Assembly (NCBI GenBank): GCA_008711295.1
Contig: VUYV01000155.1
Location: 1 to 64,000, forward strand
From: Anarhynchus alexandrinus
Lineage: Eukaryota; Chordata; Aves; Charadriiformes; Charadriidae
Direction of reading: 5' to 3'
Length of the DNA stretch: 64,000 nucleotides
The notes beneath the pieces are model-generated. The model did not search any database. It was not told the DNA's origin and saw only the letters and a program-made list of their open reading frames with translations. The translations under genes were made by a program, and so were the position numbers. Within the stretch, counting starts at the first letter, position 1. Each line of letters starts with the position of its first letter. Shown here in pieces: positions 34,001-48,281 of this stretch.

Positions 34001-37000
34001 TGAAATAACCATCCTTTCTTTTGAATGCTGATAGAAGTTTTTTTTTTTAAAATGGAATTAATTTCAATTTAAATTAAATATCAAGTAAAGAATCTATAAA
34101 TCTTGGTAAGATTGATGAACTGAAAAGTGGGGTAACAAAATCCTTTTTAGCTATGAAAAATATCAGGACTAATTTCTTTTTCGCCGGGCTACGCTTTAAC
34201 ACGTTGGTCTTCATCCACATTTGCTGGGGTTTTATTTGCAAAATGAATGCATGATTTAATGTAGGAACCAGTCAAGCACTTAAAAATGCATCAGTTGTTG
34301 TTGTAAAGAATGCCTTAGAAAAATAAAATGGGAATAATAGATTTGTGATTAAGCACCGGATGAAGGGTTCAGTCACTGGGTCTTTGCAGATTCCCTCTGG
34401 GCCTTTGCTAAATATTATCGCTTTAATCAGTAGCGCACTAACACCCCAGAACCGCGTTCAGGGGGCCACACTGCACTAAAGACTATGCAGCTACATAAAG
34501 GAAACTCTCAACTGAGAGGAGTTTAGTTGCTCTGTGTCTCAGTCACCTACCTGTAAAATGAGTATATTACTGCTATCTTTCTTTCTCATCTATTCTCTGG
34601 GTCAGGGAGTTTCTTCTACTGTTTCTTTGTGTAACACTTGGTACAGTGGGGCTCCAAGTCAGCTCCTGTTGGTGATAGTGTGATAACCCAATAATAATAC
34701 TTATAGTCCGGCTACAGATAGTGATACATGATGAAATTAATTGCATCTGGATTAAAACTTCCATGGTGTAGATGTCTGCATCAGCGCTAGCCACGCTAGG
34801 CTCTTTTTATAGTCAAGGAAGAGAAAAAGGCACTCAAGATACAATTTGTCTCACGTGTTTTAGAGGAGATTTATCATTTCTTTAGGCTGTGAAGTATCAT
34901 GCTTGATAGATACCTGTTTCTCTGCTTTGGCTACCGAAAAAATCTAGGTGAGCAGCTCGGACACAGACAACTGATCCCATTCACAATACCTGTTGCCTTA
35001 CAGATAGATGATTCCTGGCTGGATTTTAGGGATTCTTGATTTATATGTATCATTGTTTCTTACCTAAGACCCAGGAAAGTGTACTGAGCAATTTCTATGG
35101 AAAGAAGACAAATCTGCTCCCTAATAAAGTCCAGCATAAGTTGTGACAGATTTCAGAGAGAAAAAGTTTGAAATAGGATATTTTTTTTTTATTAGTGGCT
35201 GCATCTTTATGTGTTTAAGAGCTCTTTAGGCAATTTTTAAAGGTTTTAATAATGTCCATGAGTGCTTCACAGTATTTCTGGACCTCTCTTTGCAAGTATG
35301 CAAAGATAGACACAGTAAAAATAAAATACCTTTGAAAACTTATTTTTGCTATGACATATAATGACACATACAGAATGTCTGAGACAATATTATACAAAGG
35401 TTTTATCAAAGTTGTTGAGAACAGTATGGATTACTCCTGGCCTTTTCTGGTTCACAAGGAAGTGAACCATACAAACTGGCTTATATTTCTACAGCACTTT
35501 GAAAATTATTTGTTACGGTATCCCATTCCACGCATATGAACTATCCCAGTGGCCAAACTTCCTCTGAGTTTGGATGGCCAAAGCAGGGATGGCCTCTCCC
35601 AGTGAGGGTGGCCTCTCAACAGATTGGGCAACTCATTATAATGTTGGAGAAGCAGTTGAAAAGTCTTTCTGGAAAGTAGAAATCTAATTTTTCTGACACC
35701 TGATACTGACAGTGGCTTGAGCTGCGCTGCAAATAGAGGACCAACTCTACTAGCTCATGACCCTATGAAGAGATATTCAGTAAAATATTCTGAAATATTC
35801 AGAATATAGTTAAACAGCAGAGAGGTCTAAGCTAAAGAAATGTTATATATGATTCAAGATTCAGGTATATACAGATACAATTACTATGGAGAAATAAAAA
35901 AGGGCCCTTGTTCATAGGATGGATTTTCCCTGTTTGGTTTTGTTATCCACTTTCTTTTCCTCTTCTGCTACCTCCCATCTCTTACCCTTTTTTTTTCTTT
36001 TGTAGTCATCACATTGTTTATTTTTAGTATTTTCCTTTGATTTTTTTACACTGCATTTCTTTTTCTTCCAGTAAGGTGTTCCTCCCTTATCCAACTGGTA
36101 GTTCCTCCCCTTATTGCTTATTAACTTATTAGCAAATTTAGGTTTTTTGAGCTCCCTCTGAAAATCACTTTGACATCAGTGATATTGTATTGCCTGTACA
36201 AGAAAATGCAGTTTAGTCTGTTATGTTTCTTCCTGGTCCTAGCACACAATTCCCCTTGATCTCAATAGTACATTTTCTGGTAGAACTGTGGAATTCAGTT
36301 TGTTTTCTTAGAACTCCACAGACAGTTTGCTCAGAACTTTGTAGTGTACATTGTACAAAACCCCGTCATTTACACTAATTTGCGATACTCTTCAGTTAAC
36401 AGCATGGTACCAAGTTAAAATTGCTCTGTGCAATCTTGCAGCCACCAGGAAAGGCGAACAACTGAAACAGAAAGAAAAGGCACTGCTGGAGGGAAGTAAG
36501 GCGTTGGCGTCAACCCTGGTGGACAACGTTCACTAGGTCTTCATCCAGAAACTATCTATATAGGGAGAAAGCGATAATACTAACATGTAGGGAATTAACA
36601 AAACTCTGAAGGAATAGACAATTAAAAAATCAAGGACTTCTCTTCCATTAAAGAAAAAAGCCACCCAAAACTACTTAAAACACTGGTACGTTCACAATAA
36701 TAAGAGATATTTCCTTCAAGCTTTTGTGACTTTTCTTTATACTATGGTTCTCTCAGTGCGTCCAAATATTCTACTGTAGCCATGATTTTTAGCAATTTAT
36801 TTCATAAAAAATCCTTGAAGTTTAACTGATAAGTTGATGAAGCTTTGTGATAAGCATGCAATACTTTGAAACATATGAATAGGTAATCATTTCAACTATC
36901 TGTGGAAAAGTTAGCAAGCATTGTCGTGTTACTTTTAAAACTAAGAAGACCTAAATTCTCCAGATTGATTAATCTGCTACAAGTTTTAAGAAATAAAACA

Positions 37001-37976
37001 TCCTACTGCATCATTCCAGGGCCTCAGAAACAAGATTTTCTGTGGAAACCAGCCATTTTTATAACAACATTGAATGATTTATGAATATGCTTTGGGGCAG
37101 AAGATAATTCTGAGAACCCAGAAAAGTATCTTGCCAAAATCTGGGGGGTGTATATTAAAATGTTCGCCTTCCATCAATCACATCTTCATTTTCCTAATAG
37201 AAAAAGATCAGATATTCAAGTCTAATCATGTGCTATGAAAAATTAATTTAAACCTAATGCATAGTAGTTTTTTTCACCTTAATTTTTCCCTTTATTCTAG
37301 CAGTATTTTTTTCTTTAGATCTGGATTCCATAGTATAGTGCCCATTTTCACAGTAGTCTCAATATCTGCAGTGGTTTTGTTTGGGCTTTTTTAAGAACTG
37401 ATTTTCTTGTAGGGGTTGCAAATTTTTCCTTTGATCAAATCACTGCTAAACTCCAGATTACTATGTCAAATAGAAACAGAGGATATTTAAATGTCCCCTG
37501 CTTTAACCTTGAGAAATATAGACTGTATAATGTAATTTTTAGTAGTTAAGGATTGTAGGAGCAGGGTTGTGTAATCTTTACCTTACTGAAATAATACTAA
37601 ATGAATCTGAATGTGATAGAAAGTGGAGAATGCTCTGTAAGGACGACGACTATTGCTAGAGGGAGTAGGATTTATCTGACTAACTGCAGATATCCATGTA
37701 GGTTTTTATTGCCTTTTGCAGACATCCTTTAGAGTCACGGAGGCATGATTCGTAATGCAGATGTCAACGTCTGGGGACATATGTTGCAACCTGCAAAAGC
37801 CTGTTTCCCTCCAGTGACTTTGAAGAAAGCTGAAGTTCAGTAATAGTGACACTACAGCTACTACAGATACTGCAATACACCAGTGACGTGTAGAGACAAA
37901 GGTGTTAAGTGAAGCAAAGTCCACCTTATAGCACCAGCTAGGGGACAAGATGGAGTAAAACACAGCAGGTCACAGG
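28082..37976. other. AT-rich non-coding stretch
   Basis: No gene recognised. Points seen: a mildly GC-richer pocket with several CpGs at 29,060-29,700; a TA-rich low-complexity run at 30,943-30,971; an A-run at about 32,067-32,081; and a pyrimidine-rich block at 35,930-36,080 containing two acceptor-like CTTTTGTAG and TTCTTCCAG ends without convincing exons. Short frames on both strands look incidental. Confidence 0.6.
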
Positions 37977-38009
37977 TGTCCCACAACTGTCCCACAGCTG
38001 TCCCGCGGA
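37977..38009. repeat. 11-bp unit in three tandem copies
   Basis: TGTCCCACAAC, TGTCCCACAGC and TGTCCCGCGGA follow one another exactly. This is a short minisatellite-like array in an otherwise AT-rich region; the third unit contains CCGCGG. Confidence 0.9.
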
Positions 38010-41000
38010 GGGAAGCGAGTCAACAGAGGGAAAACAGCAGGAGACTTGGGCAACAAAAGGCCTTTCAGATGGTCTGGTGCTTCCAGAGACTGCCTCCATG
38101 CTTGCTGCTGGGGGAAGAGGGAGGGATCACCTCGGCTTTTAGATACAGGGATCCTTAAATTTGTAAGGAAATGAGAGCATCCAGCTTGCAGCTTTTTCCT
38201 CTTTGGTATTTGAGTTTCTAAAGACTTTTGTTTCCAACAAAGTGTCTTTGCCTTGTGTTCAGTCTTTAAATTCCAGTTTTATAGAACTTAGTGGCTAAAC
38301 TCTGCTTGAGACCTATGGAAGCAAGGTTTCATACTGTTTACTTTTAACTGCATTAAAATGATACTAAAAAAAGCATAGGAATAGCGCAGAAAGTTTTAAA
38401 CTAGTTGAAATTTGTTTCTATGGCTTTGATGTTGTTTCTCTAAGTGCTGTTTTGGATTTTTTTTCTGCATTATGAAGTTACTTTAATTCATATTCATTCT
38501 TCTTCCAAAAAATCCAAGGCGTTTAAAATCCCTTACCTAACCTTTTTCTGGAGATTTTATCTTGCTTTTTATTTTTACTTCGCATGTTTGGTTTTTTTTT
38601 TTCAATCAATTATTTTCTTTCTTTATTAGAAGCCAAAACCATTACATTTTTCTAAGTGAAACTTACATTAGAGAAATTGTAACTAAAAGAGTCCATAAAG
38701 ATAAATATTAATTTAAGACATGCTCATGCAAATGAGGAAAATACTCTCTTGTGACTTCATAAAGTCTGTAGCCTTAACTGACCCAAGAAGAAAAAGATTG
38801 ATTACTTTCTTTAGTCTACTTAAAAAAGGAACTCAAAATGTACTTTTCCAAATATGCCGTTTCTGAGGACCTGATGGCCACTTCCATCTCCATTTGTCAT
38901 GTAGAACAAGTGGCTAAATGTTAAACTTCACAGTGAATTTAACATCTCAGTAAGAATGCCTTGAGGAAATAGAAACGTGCTTCTGACAATATAATGTGAT
39001 TTTAAAATTTCAGTGTATTAGATTGCCTCTTCCCTCTGAGGGATTAAAAGGGCAAAAACATTGCAGCAGCTATACTTACTTTACAAAGTTTTCTGAACAG
39101 CATCATCTCTGAAGTTAAAACTTGGTGTGGGCTATTGGGAGTGCTGCCAATTCATAATTTCATTGTAGAAGCCAAAGCTCCTACAGTGAAGTGGCCACGT
39201 GAAGAAAAAAACTTTAAAATTCAAATATGTGAAAACTAAGCCTTAAGTGATCCTATTTTAGATGCTTCATTTAAGAAGACAGAACCTCTAGGCTTTCTCA
39301 GTAGTCTATAGGTAGAAATAGACTTCTCCTCAGCAAGATGCAGAGCACTTTTACTAGCTTTCTTTTTTTATTTGGACTCACGTGGAGTCAGTCTTTCTCC
39401 TTTGGCAACAGTGGGACCCTAAACAAGTAGCCTCTACTTTATGGCACCGGGGTATTGTGACTTCAAAGAAAACATTAACAATTAAAACTGAAAACAATTG
39501 AAAAGCTCAAAAATTTAACTTGGGTAAAACCTCCTATCCACTTCATTAAAAAAATAATGCTTCTTTCACAGAAATGCGAGGGACAATAATCAAGAGGAAG
39601 AGTGAATTAGTTTATGTATACTTTACCTTTCTGAATAACCTCAGCTTCCAGTTTGTAATATCATATTGGTAAGTTCTAGAACACGTTGCAACATTAAACT
39701 ATTTGTTGACTGTATAATGTTACGTTATGGAAGTTAATGGTTTAAGCCAACCATTCATCTAGGATAATCTCTTTCTCAAATCATCATATTGATATTTTGA
39801 CAGCTCCATTGATGCATAGGAAATTGATATATTCAGTGCAGTTGTGGAATTTAGACATGTAAAGTATATATTGTACATAAAATGAATCCTAAACCTTAGA
39901 ACATTCCTTTTATATTGCAGCGATAAGGCCGAATGTCTTTATAATAAGAGAGAGATGACCAATATTGTCATCTCTTATTCCACAATCATTTTTCTTTCAC
40001 TTACCATTATGATAAAGAGTCTCATTTGCAAATAGTGTGACTTACTTTAAAATTTAATCTAGCACCTGATTGGATAAATAAGGTCAATTTAGGATGAAGC
40101 AAATGAATACTATTACACTGAACATCTGTCACTCTCTTGCACCGCAATTCATCTGATAAAATGGTTAACTCTCCATCAATTTCTTGACATAATAGGAATG
40201 AAGTCATCATAATAGAGCACTGTCATAAGATCAATGTTTCCAACTTTGAAAATAAATGTCTTGGCTCTGCCTCAGCATTAATGTGGCAGCTGGAGACCAT
40301 TGACCTAAGACAACTTTCGTTTCCATTGATATTATCTCTAAATTAAGAACATACTTCTGAGCACTTTTTTTGGGAGTATCAAGTTTTTCAACTTAATTTT
40401 AAGAATATAAGAACTTGTGTTGTATAGTATTGCTACTTGAAAGAAGCAATTGCAAATTAAAGGGAAATTGTTAGTAAGAGTACCCATACCTACAAAATTA
40501 AATTACAAGTACAAGAAGCCGCAATGTATAAATATGAAATATTAGCAAGAAAATATGCTGAATGATAGAGTAGTGCCAATACCATAAAGTTTTAGAACCA
40601 TAATATTCTAGACATGATCTCACACCTCTCAAATTGTGTATGTAAAATGAATATTAATATACTCATTTAAGATATTAACCTTATTAAGATTAATGATTTA
40701 AGACATATACATCACTGAAGTTAACAAGGTTTTTATATTCTGAATTTTATTCCTTCTTTGCCTCTGGTTAAGCCTAATTCTGGAGGTAATCACAAATAAT
40801 GAAAACAGAGTACAAAGATTTATTAGCAAAACACCAAAATTAAAGAATTTTACCAGCTAATGCCATGGAAAATTTTTTAAAACCTCTTGCAACTTAACAA
40901 TAGAAATTGCTGAGTATTTTATTTTCATCATTGTTCTTTCACTGTTATTTGCAAATTGCACATCTATTTTGCAATATGTTTGAATATGCTGGTTATTCAA

Positions 41001-44000
41001 AAATAGTCAGAATCTACAGTAAATTACTGTTTGCCTGTTATGCAGTCCTGTTTTACATTCCCTGATTCCAAGAGAGCTATATGACAACATAAACAGTACC
41101 ATATAACCGATGTAACCAGCCAGCACATAACAGATTGCCAATAGTACAAGCTGAAATTAACTTTCGGGAGATATCCCAGTGTCTTGTTTAAAATTTGCAC
41201 GCAGTGATGTTAATATACCAATAAAATCTGAGCACTGAGTGCTAGTGGAAAATGAGGAAGAACCCACCACAAAGATAGCTGAATCATTTTTTTTTTAATT
41301 CCGCTTATGCCATCCAAGTATCTCTTCAAAATAGGAAGCAAAAATTAATACACCCAGCACCACTTCTCTACTTCAGGAGAAAAAACATATTATCAGAATA
41401 ACTGGAAAATTTATGATCACTACAGTGGGTGAAATCCTTTATTCATTCAAGTAAAAGACCAACCTGCCACTGAGCTTAAGGGACCCAAGAGACCACTTAA
41501 TTCTAAAACATTCGGAATCGCCAAGACGTGTGAAAATGCTGCCTCATGTCACGATGAAGGCAGTTCACAAGTTATGACACACCAGGGTATTTGCTTCACT
41601 TTAATGTACACAAACCCTAATCCTGACTGAATACCTATATAGTTACATACTGGTCTTAGTGGCAACTCTTTCTCTGTATTGACTGTACGTGATAGCCCAG
41701 CCACCTAACGAGAGCTCTTAATTCATATGTTTAATTTAAACTCTCACAGTACTGCAATGTGCACGTCTCTAACCTTTGACCAGATGTCCCAGTTGTCAGA
41801 GACTTCTCCCTTCCTCTGCACGTCTTCAAAAAATGCCTGGACAATTACCCTCTCCATGTATTCCATGAATTTTGAAAGACACGCTCAGAAATGACTGGGC
41901 AGGACATGAATGAAAAAGTCATGACTTTGGCAGCTTGTAGCCCTCTCATACCACCATAAATAACTTGGAGGGGAACAATGCAAACATGAAGCTGTCAATG
42001 GTCAAGGCTGTGCTGAATATCAATATAACACAGAAAAATAATTAGAATTTACCACACTTCCTAACTGCACTCAGCTATATGTTGCAGGTTTGATTGTCGG
42101 ACTATTCTAGTCATAATAGTCAAAAGATCCATCATAACAACGTGAGGAGCTGTACTTGGAAAAAGGCAAAGTGTGGATCAATGTATACACCAAGATATAA
42201 ATCCTGATTTTTCTTGCTATATTCACTAGCAGGATGTGTTGAACTTTTTTATTTTATCACCGAAGTCCTTGTGCTTTTTTATTGCCAATAAACAAGAAAT
42301 TGTACTCAGGTACTGCATTTTTTAATATTATAGACACAGTCACAGTCTTATAAGATGACGTCTGCATCGCACGCACTTCTGGAAATATGGCACCATATGC
42401 TTATTCAAGTGTGGCTGCACACTTCCAAGCAAAACCATCATTAACTCAGCAAAAATTTTTCTCAGGTGTAAACATCCTTACACAATCTTTAAAAATACTA
42501 GGAGGTCACTGGTTATTAATATTTTCTCTTAATACTAACTTGTTTCCTCTCCAAAGTTTACATAAAACAAATTAAACATAATTCAATTTTTTTTCCCTTA
42601 AAAAGTGTCAGTATTCTAACAGATTATCTCATGTAAGCTGAATTCAGCTGGGACTGGAGATAAACTTTTTATTTTCAGCAGCATTTTAAGTCACCTAACA
42701 AGGTTGAGGTGGATTGTAGCATAAAGAACTTTCAGAAATCTTGATTCCAGGAATGCCCTAAGAACTTTAGTTGTGGATGCTTCTTCTTCAAGAGCAAGAA
42801 GAAATATTATGGAACTGCTTTATTCTTGAGATGGCCGCTGCCGGGAGTCTTGTCTTACTCCAGTGAGAAATGAATTGTACAAAGCGCTACAAAGGAATTA
42901 GCTAAACAGAGCAATTTCCTTTGTGTACCTCTGTTGCAAACACCTAAATCCAGAGGAGGCAGGCGTGATGGGTTAAAAGAGAAAAGAAGCAGTGCTAATT
43001 GAGACTGACTTCCTTTTGTCACAGGGAGATTTTTAACGGAGTTTAATGGGCTTTAAAGGGAACAAAGAAGACTTTAGTATATTGACACCTCGGTTGCTTC
43101 CTTTATTTGTTTGTAAACCTAAAGAATTTACAGTGACATGGGAAAATGGATTCAGTTTAAGATTAGAGTTTTAGGGTTAAGATTTGCACAGCATCTCAGA
43201 TCCCAAAAGTCATTTTGACAACTGAGTGCCAGGTGTGTACCTTAAAAACACTTCTCCAGCTCTGGCACTTTAAGTGCCATGTTTCTGTGGCTGGCCCTAC
43301 ACATGGCTTGTTTCAATGGGTTTGGTGCCAAATTGTCTGGCATCAGCCCCAGTGAAATACAGACTAGGTGATATCTCACTTACAAGAGTTGCTGGGTTGG
43401 ATCATCCTTAAAACACTGCAAAAATCTATTCAATTAGTAAAAAGTATAGCATTTTAAAAGAAAAACTGGAAGTGTGCCAGCTTCTATTGCCTTTTAGCTC
43501 AGCGGGTAGAAATTAACTTAGATGTACAGGGACCCGGTTTGGGTCTTCTCCCTGCCTGGGCTAAGCAAAGATTTGAGACAAGATATCCTCATTGCTAGGC
43601 AAATATTCTACTGATAAGAAGGTTTGGGGAAGTGAAAACAGCACAGCCATTCCCCTGATGGCACCATGCTGATGGAAGAGCCAGGGGGATCTTCCAGTAT
43701 ATAAATATTGTTGGGGATTAGGGACCAAGGTGTTCAGTAATATTAGGACCTGCCCAATATGGGAACTAAAGGTTCTGCAGAACTTTCTTGGTAGGACTCA
43801 AAATACTTCAGAAGTGAGATCAGAGGAGAGTAAGGATTAGAGGACTGAAATTTTGAATTTATGTGCTTAACTGTCACTTTGGTGTCATAGCCCCAAATGT
43901 ACAGAAACCTAACATTATGAGATGAATTAGAAAAAGACTGAGATGAAGTTACTTCTTACTGGTAATTATAAAGTACTTAGTTTCGTTGTTTCTGATTTTT

Positions 44001-46810
44001 TGGAGTTTCTCATATTATTTAATTAATACAGCCCTTAAGGTTCATTTATACTTCATGTAAATCAAATATAAATGAGCTGGAAATATTACCATGGGAAATG
44101 GAATGAAATTAATTAATATATTACTTGATTAGTTCTTATCACTAGTTATTAATAATTAGTTTTTTTCCTGTACAATTAAGAGATGCCTGTACTATAGGAA
44201 AAGCCATAAAAAGTTAGGGTGTTTTGTTAAACATCATTCTTGGCCTCCAGATACCCCAAATTACCAGCTATTACAGAAGGATTCACACTCTTTACCAGCC
44301 ATGAATTGGTACTGTTAGTCAGGTGCCCTTGCTAGGGTGTTATTTCTCAACGGTATATTGATTACCAGGGAGAATCATTATGCTCACCAGAAGGTGTTGA
44401 GATTTTGGGGACATTAAACAGATGCCGGCTTGTGCACAAAACCAGCCTGGTAGTTAAACACAGGTTCTGAGGACAATATGTCATCTGTTGGAATTATTCC
44501 TGTGGAATTTTCTCCTCTCATCATTCATGCTTATTTCTTTCATTTATCTTCCTTCTCTCATATAAGGTCTGTCAACTCAAGTGGCATTAAACAGCATGAC
44601 AGCCAACCATACCAAATCAATCTTGCGAAGGCTGTATACCCCAGTTACCTTTATGTTACACAAAACAAACACAGAACATCATGAAGGCACCTGAGTTCGT
44701 ACTCCCTCCCCCTTGTGGTGTGATTTCTGAAATGACAAGCTTCTCAATAACTATGCAACAAGCTTTCACTACATTGGTGCATTTTGTCCACTAATAATGT
44801 CCTATTGTGAATACTGTGCTACGAAAGAAAAAAATGATCAGTGAAAATATTTTACAACAACTCATGAATTGAACTTGGCACAACATATGTGTAGCTTATA
44901 AAATATCTATTAATATTCACCTTTATTATACACTATGTATGGTAGACATATGTACTTTGACAGAGGCAAAGCAAAATATTGTAACCACAGCCTATATAAA
45001 CATGTCCTTTTTTGTCTTTTTTATTTCAAAGAAGGTGAAATACTAAATGTTCTAGAGAGTATACTTAGACAATTTAGAAATCTCATGTAGGAAAATTAGA
45101 GCTATGTATGTTAAATAGGGTCTTTTTAATGGAAGACTTTTTGAATCAGCATCTTAAAGACTTTTAAAATTATATTGCTAACAATACTGAATCAGTTAAT
45201 TTCCTCTCATTAAAACTTCAGTTTTATGGGGAGTGACATTTGCATTAGTTTCCAATCATTATAAGCACTGTAGAAAAATGGGGAATATATTTTAAAATAG
45301 CTCAACAGTGCTATCACTTCATCAAGAAAAATTCACCATGAAATATGCTGTTCCCAATGGAGTGCTAGTACAAGAAAAAACCTACTCCGTCCTTGCAAGT
45401 GTCATGTTTAATGAATGTATTTGACAAATTCTGAGATCTTTAGTAATACATAACGACACAGAATGATTGAAGCAGACTATTAAATATATTCTTACTATTC
45501 AGGTTCAGATTAAACTGCAAGAATATACAGAACAGGTACACATTTTATTTCAACTGGTGATATGAAAATCCCAAAGCAACACGTTTATCAATTTATGCAC
45601 ATTGCAATTAGAATGTGTTACACTGTCGTATCAAAGATGGAGCTTTAAGAGAAAATTAAAGAATCTCCTTTTCTTGCTGGGTACATTAAAATGAAAACTG
45701 TGCGTAATGAGCAGGGCATGACATTAACACACAAACATTATCAATTATATCTTAACTGTGTCCCACAGTTTGTGAATAATGAAGAAACAACAACCACCTT
45801 TAGGAAGGACTTGGGATTTGCCACTTCTGGCCATTGAGTTGAACAAAAATATTCCATTATGTATTTAGATAAATGACTTGCACTCAGACTTCTATATGAA
45901 CTTAATGGTTTCATCTTTTTCTATATTAACTGCTGACAACATGGATACTCAAACCACCAAATTTTCATTGCCTTAATGTAAGTTTAGCGTCAGTTAATAA
46001 TTTAACAAATGGAAAAATGCACTTTTTGATTAGCATAAAAATTTGAGCTGTTGCCTTTTTAGGAGATACAAATAATAAAACAACCAATTAAATCACGTTG
46101 AGCTTTGGCTTGGTAATTTTTCTTTTTCTTTGCACCTTGGGTAGGCATTTCAAAATGGGCAGTTTTGTAGAATTCAATGGCTGAGCTGATATCACTGAAA
46201 ATAAATTTAGGCAGAAAATGAATGCTTTTGAAATACTATCTGATACCACCTGTATCCAAAAGAACAATATGAGTCTTTGCTTATTAGACAATTTTCTGTC
46301 TTTCTTACCCCATTTATGTTTACTACATTTAGGATTTGGAGTAATTCCCATGTATTTCATAGACATAATAGATATGATGAAAAACTGTTGATACCTCATA
46401 CGACCATGAGAATAATAATGTAAAAAAAAATAACATCCAAAAGATATTTGTTGCCAACTTAAAGAATTTTGTTTCAGTAAATCCTTAATATAAAGGCATG
46501 TCCTTTACTTTCTGAATCTATTCTGAACCTTTGCTGTAAAAGTCTTGACTATAATGTGCTTCAATATTTGCATTTCTGCAGAGCAAAGCATTATTGTTAT
46601 TAATATACCCAAATGTATGAAAATGCATAGTTAAAATAAGTCGGTAAAAATTCTACTGCAAGCAATGTACTTTCCATATGGGTTATTAATAATAAAAGAA
46701 TGATGTTTGTCAATGATTAAATGTTGCACTATACTGTATTACAGAGTAGCAAGCAGAACATTCCATATACTGCACATTATTTTTCTTTTTCTTTATTTAA
46801 ATCTTTCTAG
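38010..46810. other. AT-rich non-coding stretch
   Basis: The longest featureless part of the window. I see only short A/T runs, an imperfect inverted repeat at 39,944-39,978 (AGAGATGAC against GTCATCTCT around a short loop) and the polypyrimidine run at 46,780-46,808 leading into the exon-like segment. No frame longer than about 100 codons is open and none is recognisable. Confidence 0.65.
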
Positions 46811-47034
46811 CGAGCACACACCATGACAGCCGGAAACACAACAATGACTGAACACGCGAAGATACCATTCGATCATTCTTCCTCTATTAAAACCATATTG
46901 CATGTAGCAATGATGTTCTGGCTGCTCAGTGTTATTTCTGGGTCAGCGTCATATCTCTCCAGGAAAGGTGTTTTTGCTGTTGGCTTGACTTTCTCCCTTT
47001 CTGATTTAACTGACATAGTTGAAACCATGCCAAG
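46811..47034 (+). other. Exon-like segment with good splice sites, unassigned
   Basis: A pyrimidine-rich run ends in CTTTCTAG at 46,803-46,810, and a donor CAAG|GTGAGA lies at 47,031-47,040. They bracket 224 bases that are open in one frame, with the acceptor TAG and a TGA overlapping the donor as flanking stops. The translation (RAHTMTAGNTTMTEHAKIPF onward) includes a hydrophobic stretch near FWLLSVISGSASYL. The segment holds about six CpGs in its first 140 bases, more than its neighbours. The minus strand is also open across much of it (46,873-47,094). I recognise no protein. It could be a cassette or lncRNA exon, a retrocopy fragment or coincidence. Confidence 0.25.
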
Positions 47035-47510
47035 GTGAGAGAGCATTTCAAGTTCAGCAATGAGGAAAGCAGTTTGGGTAAATGCCATGAACAAGCAGCT
47101 TTATGAGAAAGATGTGGAGCAGAGATTTCAGTGCGTGATATTCTTGAAATGAGGAAGACACGCACATTTGCACAGTGAATATTGTTCTACCCCTTTCCTC
47201 CTCTTTCCCTCCCAGAGGAAATAGAGATCATGTATTATGTTATATTTCATTCCCCCCTAAACGCTACTCTAAATTTTGAATTAAAGGCTGAAGATGGAAG
47301 TATTTAAGCAGAGTAATTTTAATGTCAAATCCTATCTATAGACAAACTTCGCAAGGAAAATAATTTGCTTATTTCAAGGTAAAAGGGGATTTTCTTCAGA
47401 CAAGGCCAGAAAAGAAAGAACTGCCGTAGCATTTAGGAAGAAAACATTGTTGCTTCAATAATACCTCCTTTTGTTTCCCTTATTAGCAAGATAATCAAGG
47501 TACCAGGTAC

Positions 47511-47720
47511 TTTATAATTATTATTGTTGTTTATTGTAAGTGTAAAAGCTTGAAGCACCACAGGCAGGGTTCCTGTGTCCACTGCGCCAGGTATTGTGCA
47601 AATAGAAGAACAGAGGCAGGCAATTTAGATTTAAGACAGCTCCTTGGCAAGTGCAGGCAGACAGAGACTGCAAAGGCACAACGAGGTAATGTTCGTCAGT
47701 ATGAGTGACAACAGTTTTGT
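47511..47720 (+). mobile_element. Possible ancient amniote interspersed repeat (L3/MIR-like)
   Basis: The segment starts with TTATTGTTGTTTATTGTAAG and continues with motifs near 47,585-47,605 (CGCCAGGTATTGTGCAAATA) and GACAGCTCC. The order and spacing resemble a widespread old amniote repeat that has a GCGCTGTACAAACA-like core, which I know from reptile genomes. The match is degraded and judged from memory, so family and ends are uncertain. A 108-codon minus-strand frame crossing it is probably incidental. Confidence 0.35.
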
Positions 47721-48080
47721 CAGGGGTTGTGTAAGCATTGCAGCAAAGGAAAGGCAGGATCTGTGATTTGAAGGAAAACAGCGAGGCAGGCTGGCAGGTA
47801 CTTATGGCATGTACCTTTAGGTTATGGATGAAATCACAAAAATGCATATTGGAAAAGTCTGATGAGAGCGTGAGGAAACCACCTGGGGATATATATGTGT
47901 CTGGGTGACTATATCCATCTGAACAGTTCTAAAACCACGGAGATGTTATGATTATGGGGGTCAATAAAGTGGCCCAGCAACAGAATACAGCATGGCATGG
48001 TGACAGTCATTGTCATTTTCAGGACTACAGAAAAAGGATGTTTTAGAAATCCAGGCACAAATTGAACAGTTTAACTGGGG

Positions 48081-48104
48081 CGTGCGTGTGTGTATGTGTG
48101 TGCG
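48081..48104. repeat. TG-rich microsatellite
   Basis: An imperfect GT/TG run (CGTGCGTGTGTGTATGTGTG plus a few bases) interrupted by C and A. Confidence 0.85.
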
Positions 48105-48281
48105 GAAAAAAACATCTGCATCATTTATGTTTTAATTTAAAAAGAAGTTCCCCAATACATTTCCTCCAGTAAAAACCATTCAGGCTAGGGTACTAGACCT
48201 TACCAGAGGTTCGCATATGAATGATCCGTAGTGTGTACTTGGTAATGTTAGCCAAAAGAAAGAAACAACACCTAAAAGTCT

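Noticed and set aside
42467..42480. TGTAAACATCC match to the miR-30 seed region
   Set aside because: The downstream sequence lacks the pairing passenger arm, so no precursor hairpin forms; a short match by chance.
43165..43185. TTAGGG-like word (TTTTAGGGTTAAG)
   Set aside because: Only a single unit; not an interstitial telomeric array.
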